From: Kluyvera cryocrescens NBRC 102467
GTDB lineage: Bacteria > Pseudomonadota > Gammaproteobacteria > Enterobacterales > Enterobacteriaceae
Direction of reading: 5' to 3'
NCBI RefSeq assembly: GCF_001571285.1
Contig: NZ_BCTM01000023.1
Location: 31,192-95,191, forward strand
DNA: 64,000 nucleotides
Part shown: positions 30,182-41,626 of the stretch, in pieces
How positions within the stretch are numbered: position 1 is the first letter of the stretch
Layout of the letters: each line of letters opens with the position of its first letter
The notes under the pieces: model-generated
Told to the model about the DNA's origin: nothing
Databases searched by the model: none
What the model saw: only the letters and a program-made list of their open reading frames with translations
Translations under genes and position numbers: made by a program

Positions 30182-31123
30182 TTAATCGAGATCCCGCTCA
30201 TGTATCAGGGGATTATCTCCCTCTTCAGGAGTATAGGTTCCCGTCTGTGGCCAGGGGGCGAGGCGCTGCACCTGAGACTGGAAAATCAACTGCGCGAGTT
30301 CATTTTCACTTTCCGGGTTATAGGTCAGCATATATTCTGTCTCCGGAAGCTCCGGCATACCTTCTGCTTTCCCCAGGGCGCGGAGATCCGGGCTCATCAT
30401 TTCTACCGGACGCGCGGTTACCCCGAGCCCCGCTTTTACGGCCGCGCGAACAGCAGAAAGCGTCGAGGCTACGTAGGCTAAACGCCACGGCATTCCCGCC
30501 GCATCCAGCGTTTTAATGATCGTGTCGCGGAATGGGCTAGGATCATCCAGCAGCACCAGCGGCACCGGTTCTTCATTACGCAGCGTAAACTCGGCAGCAC
30601 AGTACCAAAGCGTAGGTGAAGCGCGGAGGACTGTCGACTCAAAGCCTTCCAGCGGATGGGTCGTTAACGCCAGATCCACCTCTTTGTTTTGCAGCATGTC
30701 CGCCATCACGCAGTGGCGTTTAACCCGCACATCGAGCGCCAGCTTTGGATAAGCCGAACTGATACGGTTTAATAAGAACGGCAAAATAGTGTCCGCAGAC
30801 TCATCTGACGAACCTAACGTCAACTGCCCTTGCAGGGAGTTAAACATTAGGGATGTGCAGGCTTCATCATTGAAGCGCAGTATTTTCCGCGCATAGCCCA
30901 GCAGTTGAATACCGTGTTCCGTCAGCAGCTTATTACGCCCGTGGCGAGCGAAAAGCTCTTTGCCCACGAGCTGCTCCAGGCGCTGCATCTGCTGGCTGAC
31001 GGCGGACTGAGTACGACACACTGCGGAGGCCGCGGCGGCAAACGTACTCAGGTCAGCCACCGCAACAAAGGTTCTCAGCAGATCGAGATCGAGGTTTAGT
31101 ATCGGACGATTGGCATTTATCAT
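30182..31123 (-). CDS. lrhA: LysR family regulator LrhA
   Basis: A 313-residue LysR protein, nearly identical in layout to E. coli LrhA, a repressor of flagellar master genes and of rpoS expression that also acts near nuo. The helix-turn-helix is at about 12-70 ([25 protein letters not shown]), and the effector domain follows at about 95-290. It keeps its position upstream of nuoA and is preceded by a long untranslated region. Confidence 0.95.
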   Translation of the reverse strand: MINANRPILNLDLDLLRTFVAVADLSTFAAAASAVCRTQSAVSQQMQRLEQLVGKELFARHGRNKLLTEHGIQLLGYARKILRFNDEACTSLMFNSLQGQLTLGSSDESADTILPFLLNRISSAYPKLALDVRVKRHCVMADMLQNKEVDLALTTHPLEGFESTVLRASPTLWYCAAEFTLRNEEPVPLVLLDDPSPFRDTIIKTLDAAGMPWRLAYVASTLSAVRAAVKAGLGVTARPVEMMSPDLRALGKAEGMPELPETEYMLTYNPESENELAQLIFQSQVQRLAPWPQTGTYTPEEGDNPLIHERDLD

Positions 31124-32032
31124 ATAAATCCACTTACAGGTTCGGAAGCCGACCTGCCTTATTGATGCTGCACTCTAAACTTTCAGGCTAATCCTTTAAA
31201 TCGTCTTTCACTTTTCACTGATGAATGACTGCCCGCTGAGTGTCAGTATTAAAATTGTCTGCTACTGCAAGAAGCAACAGTTCCTTTTACAATATATCCT
31301 TTAGCCCTAAGGCTATTTATCTGGCTCTCGCAAAGCGGTATCCCGCGCGAAGAGTCGTAGATAGCAATGCTGTTTTAATGCACCAGGGGGAAGGCTGTGT
31401 TTTTAACAAAAGCCAATAAATCCAATAAATAACAATGCGTTGCACCTCCATTAATGATAACTGTTAACAAAAATGGGTAATGAAACGGGTATGCGCCATT
31501 ACATATTAACCGAAAACCATAAGTTTTATAAGCCTAAAATAAGTTCTATCTCAAACAAGAAAAAGGTTCAGAATCAAAACAATTTAAGAAATCTAACAAT
31601 TCCCCGTCATTACTTTTCAAAATATAAAGAAATATTAATATTTATCTGTCGCCATCATTAACAACAACTTCACATTAATGCGTACGAGCTCTAATCCTTA
31701 TTAGCGGAATTTAATTAAAAATTAAAATTGTTGAAGGATTCTTAAAGTATATATGGGGAGAATAGAGCCTACACTAAATCATTTCTTTTTTAATGGATGA
31801 AAAATCTACAAAAAAAGCCATAAATAGTGAAATTGACTATAGAACAATAAATTAACAATAGATACCGCAGCCATACTCGCAATCAGCCAGTAAAAAAGAA
31901 TGTTCCGACAACAATAAATTCACAAAATCTTCGTCTGTTGACCCTTCAAAACCCCCGGGATGCGGAGTACATTATTCCGTGCTGACTTCCACGGCAGGGA
32001 GTGGCAATCACAGCTAAAAAGGTCAAAGATTC
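31124..32032. other. long AT-rich lrhA-alaA spacer
   Basis: 909 bp between divergent lrhA and alaA. The half next to lrhA contains a small stem GGTTCGG-AAG-CCGACC in the lrhA leader. The segment about 31440-31900 is extremely AT-rich and looks like curved, H-NS-binding DNA. A 62-codon frame inside it (31473-31661) is biased by base composition and not credible. The promoters of both genes must lie here. Confidence 0.5.
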
Positions 32033-33250
32033 ATGTCACCCATCGAAAAATCCAGCAAGTTAGACAACGTTTGTTATGACATTCGCGGCCCGGTTCTTAA
32101 AGAGGCCAAACGCCTTGAAGAAGAAGGCAATAAAGTTCTCAAACTCAACATCGGCAACCCCGCTCCTTTCGGGTTTGACGCGCCGGATGAGATTCTGGTT
32201 GATGTGATCCGTAACCTGCCAACCGCGCAGGGCTACTGCGACTCGAAAGGCCTGTACTCTGCACGTAAAGCCATCATGCAGCACTACCAGGCACGCGGTA
32301 TGCGCGACGTGACGGTAGAAGATATCTACATCGGTAACGGTGTTTCTGAACTTATCGTCCAGGCTATGCAGGCCCTGTTGAACAGCGGCGACGAAATGCT
32401 GGTTCCCGCGCCTGATTATCCGCTGTGGACGGCGGCAGTTTCGTTATCAAGCGGCAAAGCGGTGCACTACCTGTGCGACGAATCGGCGGATTGGTTCCCG
32501 GATCTTGATGATATCCGAGCCAAAATCACCCCACGCACGCGCGGCATCGTGATTATCAACCCTAACAACCCAACCGGCGCGGTGTATTCAAAAGAACTGC
32601 TGCAGGAAATCGTTGAGATTGCCCGTGAGCACAACCTGATTATCTTTGCCGACGAAATCTACGACAAGATCCTCTACGATGAAGCGCAGCACCACTCGAT
32701 CGCCGCGCTGGCGCCGGATCTGCTAACGGTGACCTTTAACGGCCTGTCCAAAACCTACCGCGTAGCCGGTTTCCGTCAGGGCTGGATGGTCCTGAACGGG
32801 CCGAAGAAACATGCCAAAGGTTATATTGAAGGGCTGGAGATGCTGGCATCGATGCGTCTTTGCGCCAACGTTCCCGCACAGCACGCGATTCAAACCGCGC
32901 TCGGCGGCTATCAAAGTATCAGCGAATTCATTACCCCTGGCGGCCGTCTGTATGAACAACGCAACCGGGCGTGGGAACTGATCAACGAAATCCCCGGCGT
33001 CTCTTGCGTGAAGCCAAAAGGCGCGCTGTACATGTTCCCGAAAATCGATGCCAAGCGCTTTAACATTCACGACGATCAGCGCATGGTGCTGGATTTCCTG
33101 CTGCAGGAAAAAGTCTTGCTGGTTCAAGGCACCGCCTTCAACTGGCCATGGCCGGATCACGTTCGTATTGTGACCTTACCACGTGAAGACGATCTGGAGA
33201 TGGCGATCAGCCGTTTCGGTCGCTTCCTGTCGGGTTACCACCAGCTGTAA
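32033..33250 (+). CDS. alaA: alanine/glutamate-pyruvate aminotransferase AlaA
   Basis: A 405-residue class I PLP aminotransferase, the main enzyme that makes alanine from pyruvate and glutamate in enterobacteria. The PLP lysine is in FNGLSKTYRVAGFRQGW; the NPNNPTGAVYS and ADEIYDKI segments bind cofactor and substrate. It matches E. coli AlaA (YfbQ) over its full length. AAAGGTC precedes the ATG. Confidence 0.96.
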   Translation: MSPIEKSSKLDNVCYDIRGPVLKEAKRLEEEGNKVLKLNIGNPAPFGFDAPDEILVDVIRNLPTAQGYCDSKGLYSARKAIMQHYQARGMRDVTVEDIYIGNGVSELIVQAMQALLNSGDEMLVPAPDYPLWTAAVSLSSGKAVHYLCDESADWFPDLDDIRAKITPRTRGIVIINPNNPTGAVYSKELLQEIVEIAREHNLIIFADEIYDKILYDEAQHHSIAALAPDLLTVTFNGLSKTYRVAGFRQGWMVLNGPKKHAKGYIEGLEMLASMRLCANVPAQHAIQTALGGYQSISEFITPGGRLYEQRNRAWELINEIPGVSCVKPKGALYMFPKIDAKRFNIHDDQRMVLDFLLQEKVLLVQGTAFNWPWPDHVRIVTLPREDDLEMAISRFGRFLSGYHQL

Positions 33251-33261
33251 TCACGCTCAGC

Positions 33262-33286
33262 GCCGCCGGAATTTGCATCCGGCGGC
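33262..33286 (+). terminator. hairpin after alaA
   Basis: GCCGCCGGA-ATTTGCA-TCCGGCGGC, a 9-bp perfect stem 11 bases past the stop. No T run follows, so it may protect the mRNA end or act only as a partial terminator before yfbR. Confidence 0.5.
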
Positions 33287-33334
33287 CATCTCTGCGCACA
33301 ATGCCTTTACTGAAGTTACTGAGTAAGGGTTGTT

Positions 33335-33934
33335 ATGAGTCAGAGCCATTTTTTTGCCCACCTCTCCCGCCTGAAGTTAATTAATCGCTGGCCGCTGATG
33401 CGCAATGTGCGCACCGAAAACGTCTCTGAACACAGTTTGCAGGTTGCCATGGTCGCCCATGCCCTCGCCGCCATTAAAAATCGGAAATTTAACGGTCAGG
33501 TGAATGCCGAGCGTATCGCGCTACTGGCGATGTATCACGACGCATCCGAAGTCCTCACCGGCGATCTTCCGACTCCGGTGAAGTACTTCAACTCGCAGAT
33601 TGCCCAGGAGTACAAAGCGATTGAGAAGATCGCGCAGCAAAAGCTGATTGATATGGTGCCCGAGGAGCTACACGATATTTTCGCACCGCTCATCGATGAA
33701 CATCAGAGCAGCGATGAAGAGAAAGCCATTGTGAAGCAGGCCGATGCGCTGTGCGCTTACCTGAAGTGTCTGGAAGAATTATCGGCGGGCAATAACGAAT
33801 TCCTGCTGGCCAAAGGACGTCTTGAGAAGACTCTTGCCGCGCGCCGCAGCGATGAGATGGACTATTTCATGTCGGTATTTGTGCCGAGCTTCCACCTTTC
33901 GCTGGATGAAATAAGCCAGGACTCTCCGCTTTAA
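33335..33934 (+). CDS. yfbR: 5'-deoxynucleotidase YfbR
   Basis: A 199-residue HD-domain phosphohydrolase that removes phosphate from deoxyribonucleoside 5'-monophosphates. The metal ligands fall where expected: His33 (SEHSLQ), His68-Asp69 (MYHDASE) and Asp137 (KQADAL). It follows alaA as in E. coli. AAGGG precedes the ATG. Confidence 0.95.
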   Translation: MSQSHFFAHLSRLKLINRWPLMRNVRTENVSEHSLQVAMVAHALAAIKNRKFNGQVNAERIALLAMYHDASEVLTGDLPTPVKYFNSQIAQEYKAIEKIAQQKLIDMVPEELHDIFAPLIDEHQSSDEEKAIVKQADALCAYLKCLEELSAGNNEFLLAKGRLEKTLAARRSDEMDYFMSVFVPSFHLSLDEISQDSPL

Positions 33935-33951
33935 AATCCACCGACTTTTGC

Positions 33952-33995
33952 GCTAGCCGGACTACCTGTTTTATCGGTAGCCCGGCAGCGTTTTA
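33952..33995. terminator. REP-like hairpin between convergent yfbR and yfbS
   Basis: GCTAGCCGGACTACC and GGTAGCCCGGCAGC form an imperfect long stem around a 9-base loop, followed by GTTTTATT on the plus strand. It has the look of a REP unit and probably terminates from both sides. Confidence 0.6.
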
Positions 33996-34011
33996 TTCCC
34001 AATGAATCGGC

Positions 34012-35844
34012 TTAGAAGGGGAATAAGATAGGGATCAGCACCACGCAGACGATCATCACCAGCACCGTAAACGGCACGCCGATTTTGATGAAATCGCTAA
34101 AGCTGTATTTACCCGGCCCCAGAACCAGAGTATTCACCGGCGAAGAGACCGGCGTCATAAAGGCCGCAGAAGCCGCCATGGCAACAACCATCGCAAACGG
34201 ATAGGGCGAAACGCCCATCGATTTTGCCGCCGCCAGCGCAATCGGCGCCATCAGGACCGCCGTGGCGGTATTCGAGATAAACAGCCCAATGGCAGCACAC
34301 ATCACAAACAGGCAACCCAGCATCAAATAAGGCCCCTGCCCGCCGCCGATATCCATCAAGGCTTTCACAATGAGATCCACACCGCCGGTTTTTTGCAGCG
34401 CCAGCGCGAACGGCATCATGCCAACAATCAAAATAATGCTCGGCCAGTGAATCGACTTATAGGCGCTCTGGGCGTCAATACAGCGGAATTTGCCCATCAG
34501 CAGGCAAGCAATAATCGCGGCTATCGGGTTGGGAATTTCATCGGTGAGCATCAGAGCGACCATCAGCACCAGACAGAAAATCGCGTGCGGAGCCTGACTA
34601 TGCGCGGGTGAAGCATCGCTGACCTCAACCGGCAGGTTGAGCACCACGAAGTCACGGCCGTTTTGTGCTAACTGATTTATCAGCTTCCAGTTACCTACCA
34701 CCAACATAATGTCGCCAAGCTGCAAAGGCTCATCAACCACCGAACCGTCTAACGCCTGACCATCACGCTTCATCCCCACAATATTGAGGCCATAGCGGGT
34801 ACGAAAACCCATTTCACGTACGGTTTTGCCCAACAGTTCGGACTCAGGGATCAGCGACACCTCCGCCATCCCGACATCGAGTGCCTGATCGGAGAAATAT
34901 TCGCCGCGCAGCACCATCGGCTCCAGCATTTGCTCGCTGATAAACTGGCGCAGATCAATATCGGCCGCCGACATATCAATGAGCAGCACATCGCGGGCGC
35001 GAAACTCCGATACGCCATTAACGTTGACAATCACCCGGCGGAATCGACGCCAGCGCTCAACGCCGATAATATTTGCGCCATAGCGCTCGCGCAGCTTCAT
35101 ATCATCCAGGCGCTGGCCAATCATCGGTGAGCCGGGGCGAATCGCGAGCCGGCGCGCGCGGCCCGTCAGGCGATATTCTTTGATAAGATCACGGAAAGTG
35201 CTCCGCTTGCGGCCATCACGCGTCGCGTGAGTCTCATCCCCTTTCAGCATAAAGCGCATAATCAGCATGTAGACGATGCCGAGAACCAGCACTACCAAAC
35301 CAATAGGCGTCACGCTAAAGAAGCCAAAGCCGTCCAGCCCTTCGCGCAGCAGCTCACTGTTGATCACCAGATTGGGCGGAGTGGCCACCAGCGTCATCAT
35401 ACCGCTGATAAGGCCGGCAAAACTGAGCGGCATCATCAGCCGCGAAGGCGAGATATTCATACGCATGGACACGCTAAGCACGACCGGAATAAAGATGGCA
35501 ACCACCCCGGTGGAACTCATAAATGCGCCAAGCCCAGCAACGGTTAACATCAGGTAAACCAGCATTTTGGTCTCGCTGCTACCCGCCACCTGAACCAGCC
35601 AGGAACCCATTTTGGTCGCCACACCGGTACGGACCAGACCGTCGCCGATAATAAACAGCGCGGCAATCAGAATCACGTTGGGGTCGCTGAAGCCGGAGAA
35701 GGCTTCACTCAACGTCAGCGTGTCGCTCAGTACGAACGCGACAATAATACCCAGTGCGATAGCATCCATGCGCACCTTGCCGCTGGCAAACAACACCACG
35801 GCGACGGCTAACAAACTCAGCACCCAAATCAATTCACCGTTCAC
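34012..35844 (-). CDS. yfbS: SLC13/DASS-type transporter YfbS
   Basis: A 610-residue inner-membrane protein. N- and C-terminal blocks of hydrophobic helices (family segments such as [20 protein letters not shown] and [18 protein letters not shown]) flank a soluble middle (about 210-390) with two TrkA-C/RCK_C domains. The layout is that of E. coli YfbS, a putative anion or sulfate-type symporter. The real substrate is unknown. Confidence 0.92.
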   Translation of the reverse strand: MNGELIWVLSLLAVAVVLFASGKVRMDAIALGIIVAFVLSDTLTLSEAFSGFSDPNVILIAALFIIGDGLVRTGVATKMGSWLVQVAGSSETKMLVYLMLTVAGLGAFMSSTGVVAIFIPVVLSVSMRMNISPSRLMMPLSFAGLISGMMTLVATPPNLVINSELLREGLDGFGFFSVTPIGLVVLVLGIVYMLIMRFMLKGDETHATRDGRKRSTFRDLIKEYRLTGRARRLAIRPGSPMIGQRLDDMKLRERYGANIIGVERWRRFRRVIVNVNGVSEFRARDVLLIDMSAADIDLRQFISEQMLEPMVLRGEYFSDQALDVGMAEVSLIPESELLGKTVREMGFRTRYGLNIVGMKRDGQALDGSVVDEPLQLGDIMLVVGNWKLINQLAQNGRDFVVLNLPVEVSDASPAHSQAPHAIFCLVLMVALMLTDEIPNPIAAIIACLLMGKFRCIDAQSAYKSIHWPSIILIVGMMPFALALQKTGGVDLIVKALMDIGGGQGPYLMLGCLFVMCAAIGLFISNTATAVLMAPIALAAAKSMGVSPYPFAMVVAMAASAAFMTPVSSPVNTLVLGPGKYSFSDFIKIGVPFTVLVMIVCVVLIPILFPF

Positions 35845-35909
35845 AGCACATCCTTGTCATCAAATAAGCGGTAAGGTTTTCAACTATAAGGTGTTTACTA
35901 TAGTGGCAG

Positions 35910-35934
35910 AAAAAAGCCCCAACGATGTGGGGCT
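35910..35934 (-). terminator. terminator after hxpA
   Basis: On the minus strand AGCCCCA-N6-TGGGGCT is followed by six T's, 12 bases past the hxpA stop. Confidence 0.85.
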
Positions 35935-35945
35935 AAATCATAAGA

Positions 35946-36605
35946 TCATGCATTCTGCGAGACGTTGACCACGCCATCCGGCAGCTTTTCAACGACCAGC
36001 GTGGTAAGCGTCGAGAGGACAAAGTCGACCTCCAGCAATTCCGGCGTTTCAGGTGGAACATTGACCGCCGCGACATGACAGCCCGCCGCCAGCCCGGATT
36101 GAACGCCTGCCGGTGCATCTTCCACCACCAGACATGCTTGCGGAGGCAGCCCCAGAAGTTTGGCCCCCAGCAGATAAGCATCCGGCTGCGGTTTACCGTG
36201 CTGTACCTGTTCCGCGGTGACGAACACAGCGGGCGTCGGTAAACCGGCGGCGCGATGGCGAGCATGCGCGACTGGAATTGAACCGGATGTAACAATCGCC
36301 CACGGTATGGCGTTTGTCTCAAGATGCTCTAACAGTGCAAGCGCACCCGGCAGCGCACGAATACCATTAAGATCGGTCGCCTCAATCTGCTCCAGACGCA
36401 GGAACTCCGCCTGAATTTCCGTCTCTGATTTGCCCGGCATAAAGTGGCGGAGCGTAGTGATGGCCTGCTTGCCGTGGATGTATGCCAACACCGCATCCGG
36501 GTCCACACCGTAGCTCTCAGCCCAGAATTTCCAGGAGCGCTCCACCACCGCCAGCGAATCCACCAGCGTGCCATCTAAATCAAACAGAAAGCCTTTACAC
36601 TGCAC
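35946..36605 (-). CDS. hxpA: hexitol/sugar phosphatase HxpA (YfbT)
   Basis: A HAD-family phosphatase of about 219 residues acting on sugar phosphates. Motif I is DLDGTLVDS, motif II VTSGS, and the late motif VVEDAPAGVQSG. The start is uncertain. An ATG at 36617 overlaps the yfbU stop by one base (TAATG). A GTG at 36605, preceded by GGGGG, matches the N-terminus of E. coli YfbT as I remember it, and I used that one. Either way it is coupled to yfbU. Confidence 0.92.
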   Translation of the reverse strand: MQCKGFLFDLDGTLVDSLAVVERSWKFWAESYGVDPDAVLAYIHGKQAITTLRHFMPGKSETEIQAEFLRLEQIEATDLNGIRALPGALALLEHLETNAIPWAIVTSGSIPVAHARHRAAGLPTPAVFVTAEQVQHGKPQPDAYLLGAKLLGLPPQACLVVEDAPAGVQSGLAAGCHVAAVNVPPETPELLEVDFVLSTLTTLVVEKLPDGVVNVSQNA

Positions 36606-36616
36606 AAAAGCCCCCA

Positions 36617-37168
<552 letters not shown>

Positions 37169-37191
37169 TTATATGCGTTTTTCGCATGTAA

Positions 37192-37647
37192 TTACAAATC
37201 ATCAAGGAAAGTTTTATCCAGTTGTTTGAAGGCGCGCTTAAGCGTGTCAGCTAACGCTTGATAATCGGGCTTGCCTTCCACTGGTGCCAGCGCCTGGCCG
37301 GCCTCCTGTAATTTACCGCGCACCTCATAAAACCACTGTAACGTGGACGGCGGCAGCGGAGTGACGGATCGCTTGCCCAGCCACCATAATCCCTGCATCG
37401 GCAGGCTTAGCGCAAACAGCGCTGTGGCAACGGCCGGGCCAAGTTGGCCGCCCAGCGCGATTTGCCAGCACAGCGTAAAGATGGCCAGCGGCGGCATAAA
37501 ACGTATGGCGTGGCGAGTTGCACGAATCACGCGGTTCTCAACAAACACCGGCGCGAGCCGCTTATCTAACGGCCACGTCTTTGAATAGCGCTGCCCCCGG
37601 CTAAACAAACTGAAGAAACTGACCGGGCGTTGCTCGGGTGTCGACAT
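37192..37647 (-). CDS. yfbV: YfbV, Ter macrodomain insulation protein
   Basis: A 151-residue DUF412 membrane protein with two central hydrophobic segments (about 48-90). In E. coli YfbV keeps the Ter macrodomain from spreading its constraint to the flanking chromosome. It keeps its place upstream of ackA, in the opposite direction. Confidence 0.94.
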   Translation of the reverse strand: MSTPEQRPVSFFSLFSRGQRYSKTWPLDKRLAPVFVENRVIRATRHAIRFMPPLAIFTLCWQIALGGQLGPAVATALFALSLPMQGLWWLGKRSVTPLPPSTLQWFYEVRGKLQEAGQALAPVEGKPDYQALADTLKRAFKQLDKTFLDDL

Positions 37648-37780
37648 GGCTTACCTCAACTTCACATATAAAAATTAAAATATTTTTTAAAAACAACAAC
37701 TGGGTATGACATCGTTCAAAAAATTTTGGCATAGCCCCTGCAATCGGGTATCCTGTGCCAGCCTGAGATAGCCAGATTCT

Positions 37781-37904
37781 ATACCCGTCGCCTTTCAAGT
37801 TGTAGATGCGTAGTCTGCGTCCGTTTGCCCTGGTCACATAGTCATCTATGCTCAAGGGGCCTTGCGGAGCCTTCGCTTTTCTATCACTCGAAATCCATAG
37901 GGTA
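37781..37904. repeat. enterobacterial palindromic repeat in the yfbV-ackA spacer
   Basis: A 124 bp unit with imperfect terminal inverted repeats (TACCC...TTTCAAG on the left, CTCGAAA...GGGTA on the right) and an inner dyad CATAG-TCAT-CTATG. It resembles the palindromic intergenic repeats (YPAL-like) of Yersinia and Serratia that I remember; the family name is a guess. It is non-coding: the frame across it is an accident. The rest of the 462 bp spacer is the AT-rich yfbV side and the ackA leader. Confidence 0.6.
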
Positions 37905-37992
37905 ACAGCCCTCCGGCAAATCAAATTATTGCATATTCTGCCCTTGGCTGAAAATTATGCAAAATGACTTAGAATCAATATGTATTTCTTAG

Positions 37993-38022
37993 ATCATGCC
38001 TGAAAAACGTTCCGGGCATGAT
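37993..38022 (+). promoter_or_regulatory. hairpin in the ackA upstream region
   Basis: ATCATGCC and GGCATGAT are exact complements separated by 14 bases, about 90 bp before ackA. It may be a leader stem or an operator. The ackA promoter itself could not be placed with confidence. Confidence 0.4.
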
Positions 38023-38109
38023 GTTAATCATAAATGTCGGTGTCATCCTGCGCTACGCTTAATGACTCATTGACGTTTTTTTAGCCACGTATCATAAATA
38101 GGTACTTCC

Positions 38110-39312
38110 ATGTCGAGTAAGTTAGTACTGGTTCTGAACTGCGGTAGCTCCTCCCTGAAATTCGCTGTTATCGATGCAGTTAACGGTGAAGAGCACCTCT
38201 CTGGTTTAGCCGAATGTTTCCATCTCCCAGAAGCACGTATCAAGTGGAAAATGGACGGCGGTAAACAAGAAGCGGCTTTAGGTGCAGGCGCCGCTCACAG
38301 TGAAGCGCTGAACTTCATCGTTAATACTATTCTGGCACAAAAACCAGAACTGTCCGCGCAGCTGACCGCTATCGGCCACCGTATCGTACACGGCGGCGAG
38401 AAGTACACCAGCTCCGTTGTGATCGACGAATCCGTGATCCAGGGCATCAAAGATTCTGCTTCTTTTGCTCCGCTGCATAACCCGGCTCACCTGATCGGTA
38501 TTGCTGAAGCGCTGAAATCCTTCCCGCAGCTGAAAGATAAGAACGTTGCCGTATTCGATACCGCGTTCCACCAGACTATGCCGGAAGAATCCTACCTGTA
38601 CGCTCTGCCGTACAGCCTGTACAAAGAACACGGCGTCCGTCGCTACGGCGCACACGGTACCAGCCACTTCTATGTCACTCAGGAAGCCGCAAAAGTACTG
38701 AACAAACCGGTTGAAGAACTGAACATCATCACCTGCCACCTCGGCAACGGTGGTTCTGTTTCTGCTATCCGTAACGGTAAATGCGTTGATACCTCCATGG
38801 GTCTGACCCCACTGGAAGGTCTGGTAATGGGTACTCGCTCCGGTGATATCGATCCAGCCATCATTTTCCATCTGCATGACACTCTGGGCATGAATATCGA
38901 CCAGATCAACAAGATGCTGACCAAAGAGTCTGGCCTGCTGGGTCTGACCGAAGTGACCAGCGACTGCCGTTATGTAGAAGATAACTACAAAGAAAAAGCA
39001 GACGCTAAGCGTGCAATGGACGTTTACTGCCACCGTCTGGCCAAATACATCGGTTCTTACACCGCGCTGATGGATGGTCGTCTGGACGCCGTCATCTTCA
39101 CCGGTGGTATCGGTGAAAACGCTGCAATGGTTCGCGAACTGTCCCTGGGCAAACTGGGCGTTCTGGGCTTCGAAGTTGATCACGAACGTAACCTGGCTGC
39201 CCGTTTCGGCAAATCCGGTTTCATCAACAAAGAAGGCACCCGCCCTGCCATCGTTATCCCGACCAACGAAGAGCTGGTCATTGCACAAGACGCCAACCGT
39301 CTGACTGCCTGA
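38110..39312 (+). CDS. ackA: acetate kinase
   Basis: A 400-residue enzyme that converts acetyl phosphate and ADP to acetate and ATP, and the reverse. It has the ASKHA-fold start [14 protein letters not shown], the RIVHGGEKY and [11 protein letters not shown] segments and the [14 protein letters not shown] nucleotide site. Full length matches E. coli AckA. It is followed by pta in one transcription unit. Confidence 0.98.
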   Translation: MSSKLVLVLNCGSSSLKFAVIDAVNGEEHLSGLAECFHLPEARIKWKMDGGKQEAALGAGAAHSEALNFIVNTILAQKPELSAQLTAIGHRIVHGGEKYTSSVVIDESVIQGIKDSASFAPLHNPAHLIGIAEALKSFPQLKDKNVAVFDTAFHQTMPEESYLYALPYSLYKEHGVRRYGAHGTSHFYVTQEAAKVLNKPVEELNIITCHLGNGGSVSAIRNGKCVDTSMGLTPLEGLVMGTRSGDIDPAIIFHLHDTLGMNIDQINKMLTKESGLLGLTEVTSDCRYVEDNYKEKADAKRAMDVYCHRLAKYIGSYTALMDGRLDAVIFTGGIGENAAMVRELSLGKLGVLGFEVDHERNLAARFGKSGFINKEGTRPAIVIPTNEELVIAQDANRLTA

Positions 39313-39317
39313 TATCA

Positions 39318-39340
39318 CACCGCCAGCCTAGCTGGCGGTG
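39318..39340 (+). terminator. hairpin in the ackA-pta spacer
   Basis: CACCGCCAGC-CTA-GCTGGCGGTG, a 10-bp perfect stem five bases past the ackA stop, then CTGTTTTGT. The T run is weak, so it probably allows partial read-through into pta. Confidence 0.6.
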
Positions 39341-39388
39341 CTGTTTTGTATCCCGCCTGAAACTGGCGGTAACGAAAGAGGATAAACC

Positions 39389-41533
39389 GTGTCCCGTACT
39401 ATTATGCTGATCCCTACCGGAACCAGCGTCGGCCTGACCAGCGTCAGCCTTGGCGTTATCCGTGCTATGGAACGCAAAGGCGTTCGTCTGAGCGTCTTTA
39501 AACCTATCGCTCAACCGCGTAGCGGTGGCGATGCGCCAGACCAGACTACCACCATCGTTCGCGCGAGTTCTTCAACGACGACCGCCGCTGAACCGATGAA
39601 GATGAGCCACGTAGAAGCCCTGCTCTCCAGCAATCAGAAAGATGTGCTGATGGAAGAGATCATCGCTAACTACCACACGAACACTAAAGATGCAGAAGTC
39701 GTACTGGTTGAAGGCCTGGTCCCAACCCGTAAGCATCAGTTCGCTCAGTCTCTGAACTATGAAATCGCGAAAACGCTGAACGCGGAAATCGTGTTCGTCA
39801 TGTCCCAGGGTACCGATACCCCGGAACAGCTGAACGAGCGTATCGAACTGACTCGCAACAGCTTCGGCGGCGCGAAAAACACCAACATTACCGGTGTTAT
39901 CGTCAACAAGCTGAATGCACCGGTTGACGAACAGGGTCGTACTCGTCCAGACCTGTCTGAGATCTTCGATGACTCTTCCACTGCGAAAGTTATCAAAATC
40001 GATCCTGCTAAGCTGAACAGCACCAGCGCACTGCCAGTACTTGGCGCGGTACCGTGGAGCTTCGATCTGATCGCGACTCGTGCTATCGATATGGCACGTC
40101 ACCTGAATGCCACCGTGATCAACGAAGGCGACATCAACACTCGCCGCGTGAAGTCCGTGACCTTCTGCGCACGTAGCATCCCGCACATGCTGGAGCACTT
40201 CCGTGCCGGTTCTCTGCTGGTGACCTCCGCAGACCGTCCTGACGTTCTGGTTGCCGCTTGCCTGGCAGCAATGAACGGCGTGGAAATCGGTGCTCTGCTG
40301 CTGACCGGCGGCTACGACATGGATCCACGCATCAGCAAACTGTGCGAACGCGCATTTGCAACCGGCCTGCCGGTATTCATGGTGAACACCAACACCTGGC
40401 AGACCTCCCTGAGCCTGCAGAGCTTCAACCTGGAAGTTCCGGTTGACGATCATGAGCGCATCGAGAAAGTTCAGGAATACGTTGCTAACTACATCAACGC
40501 TGACTGGATTGAATCACTGACTGCGACCTCCGAGCGTAGCCGCCGTCTGTCTCCACCAGCATTCCGCTACCAGCTGACCGAGCTGGCGCGTAAAGCAGGC
40601 AAACGCGTTGTTCTGCCAGAAGGCGACGAACCGCGTACCGTTAAAGCGGCCGCTATCTGTGCTGAACGTGGTATCGCAACTTGCGTACTGCTGGGCAACC
40701 CAGATGAAATCAACCGCGTAGCAGCGTCTCAGGGCGTTGAACTGGGCGCTGGCGTAGAAATCGTTGATCCAGATGTGGTTCGCGAAAGCTACGTTGCTCG
40801 CCTGGTCGAACTGCGTAAAAACAAAGGCATGACCGAAACCGTTGCCCGCGAACAGCTGGAAGACAACGTGGTTCTCGGTACCCTGATGCTGGAACAAGAC
40901 GACGTTGACGGCCTGGTTTCCGGTGCAGTTCACACCACCGCTAACACCATCCGTCCACCGCTGCAGCTGATTAAAACTGCACCGGGTAGCTCTCTGGTGT
41001 CTTCTGTGTTCTTCATGCTGCTGCCTGAACAGGTTTATGTTTACGGCGACTGTGCGATCAACCCAGACCCAACGGCAGAACAGCTGGCAGAAATCGCTAT
41101 CCAGTCCGCAGACTCCGCGATTGCTTTCGGTATCGAACCACGCGTGGCGATGCTCTCCTACTCCACCGGCACCTCTGGTGCAGGTAGCGACGTAGAGAAA
41201 GTCCGCGAAGCGACTCGTCTGGCACAGGAAAAACGTCCTGACCTGATGATTGATGGTCCTCTGCAGTACGACGCCGCTGTAATGGCTGACGTTGCGAAAT
41301 CCAAAGCGCCGAACTCTCCGGTTGCAGGTCGCGCTACCGTGTTCATCTTCCCGGATCTGAACACCGGTAACACCACCTACAAAGCGGTACAGCGTTCTGC
41401 CGACCTGATCTCCATCGGGCCGATGCTGCAGGGTATGCGCAAGCCGGTGAACGACCTGTCTCGTGGCGCGCTGGTAGATGATATCGTCTACACCATCGCT
41501 CTGACCGCGATCCAGTCTTCACAGCAGCAGTAA
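39389..41533 (+). CDS. pta: phosphate acetyltransferase
   Basis: A 714-residue long-form phosphotransacetylase that makes acetyl phosphate from acetyl-CoA. An N-terminal P-loop-like domain ([17 protein letters not shown]) and a DRTGG regulatory domain precede the catalytic region at about 390-710 ([29 protein letters not shown]). GAAAGAGG precedes the start. It works with ackA in acetate overflow and acetyl phosphate control. Confidence 0.98.
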   Translation: MSRTIMLIPTGTSVGLTSVSLGVIRAMERKGVRLSVFKPIAQPRSGGDAPDQTTTIVRASSSTTTAAEPMKMSHVEALLSSNQKDVLMEEIIANYHTNTKDAEVVLVEGLVPTRKHQFAQSLNYEIAKTLNAEIVFVMSQGTDTPEQLNERIELTRNSFGGAKNTNITGVIVNKLNAPVDEQGRTRPDLSEIFDDSSTAKVIKIDPAKLNSTSALPVLGAVPWSFDLIATRAIDMARHLNATVINEGDINTRRVKSVTFCARSIPHMLEHFRAGSLLVTSADRPDVLVAACLAAMNGVEIGALLLTGGYDMDPRISKLCERAFATGLPVFMVNTNTWQTSLSLQSFNLEVPVDDHERIEKVQEYVANYINADWIESLTATSERSRRLSPPAFRYQLTELARKAGKRVVLPEGDEPRTVKAAAICAERGIATCVLLGNPDEINRVAASQGVELGAGVEIVDPDVVRESYVARLVELRKNKGMTETVAREQLEDNVVLGTLMLEQDDVDGLVSGAVHTTANTIRPPLQLIKTAPGSSLVSSVFFMLLPEQVYVYGDCAINPDPTAEQLAEIAIQSADSAIAFGIEPRVAMLSYSTGTSGAGSDVEKVREATRLAQEKRPDLMIDGPLQYDAAVMADVAKSKAPNSPVAGRATVFIFPDLNTGNTTYKAVQRSADLISIGPMLQGMRKPVNDLSRGALVDDIVYTIALTAIQSSQQQ

Positions 41534-41541
41534 TCCCTTAG

Positions 41542-41563
41542 CCACCCGCTCGCGGGTGGTTTT
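41542..41563 (+). terminator. pta terminator
   Basis: CCACCCGC-TC-GCGGGTGG followed by TTTT, nine bases past the pta stop. Confidence 0.8.
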
Positions 41564-41568
41564 AGGCA

Positions 41569-41606
41569 AAAAAAATCCGGAAGCGGGAAACCGTTCCGGA
41601 TTTTTT
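41569..41606. terminator. bidirectional terminator between pta and yfcD
   Basis: ATCCGGAA and TTCCGGAT arms around an 11-base loop, with a run of A on the left and six T's on the right. It serves yfcD on the minus strand and backs up the pta terminator on the plus strand. Confidence 0.85.
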
Positions 41607-41626
41607 ATATCTGCGATAGCGCGAGC

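Noticed and set aside
31473..31661. A 62-codon frame in the lrhA-alaA spacer
   Set aside because: Lys/Asn/Ile-rich translation of very AT-rich DNA with no ribosome site; it looks like chance.
37601..37924. A 107-codon frame over the end of yfbV and the palindromic repeat
   Set aside because: It crosses the repeat and its start falls inside it; not a gene.
38070..38098. TTGACG-N17-CATAAA as the ackA promoter
   Set aside because: It would place the start of transcription only about five bases before the ATG, too close for the leader and ribosome site.
38278..39318. A 346-codon frame antisense to ackA
   Set aside because: A shadow of the highly biased codons of ackA; no recognisable protein.
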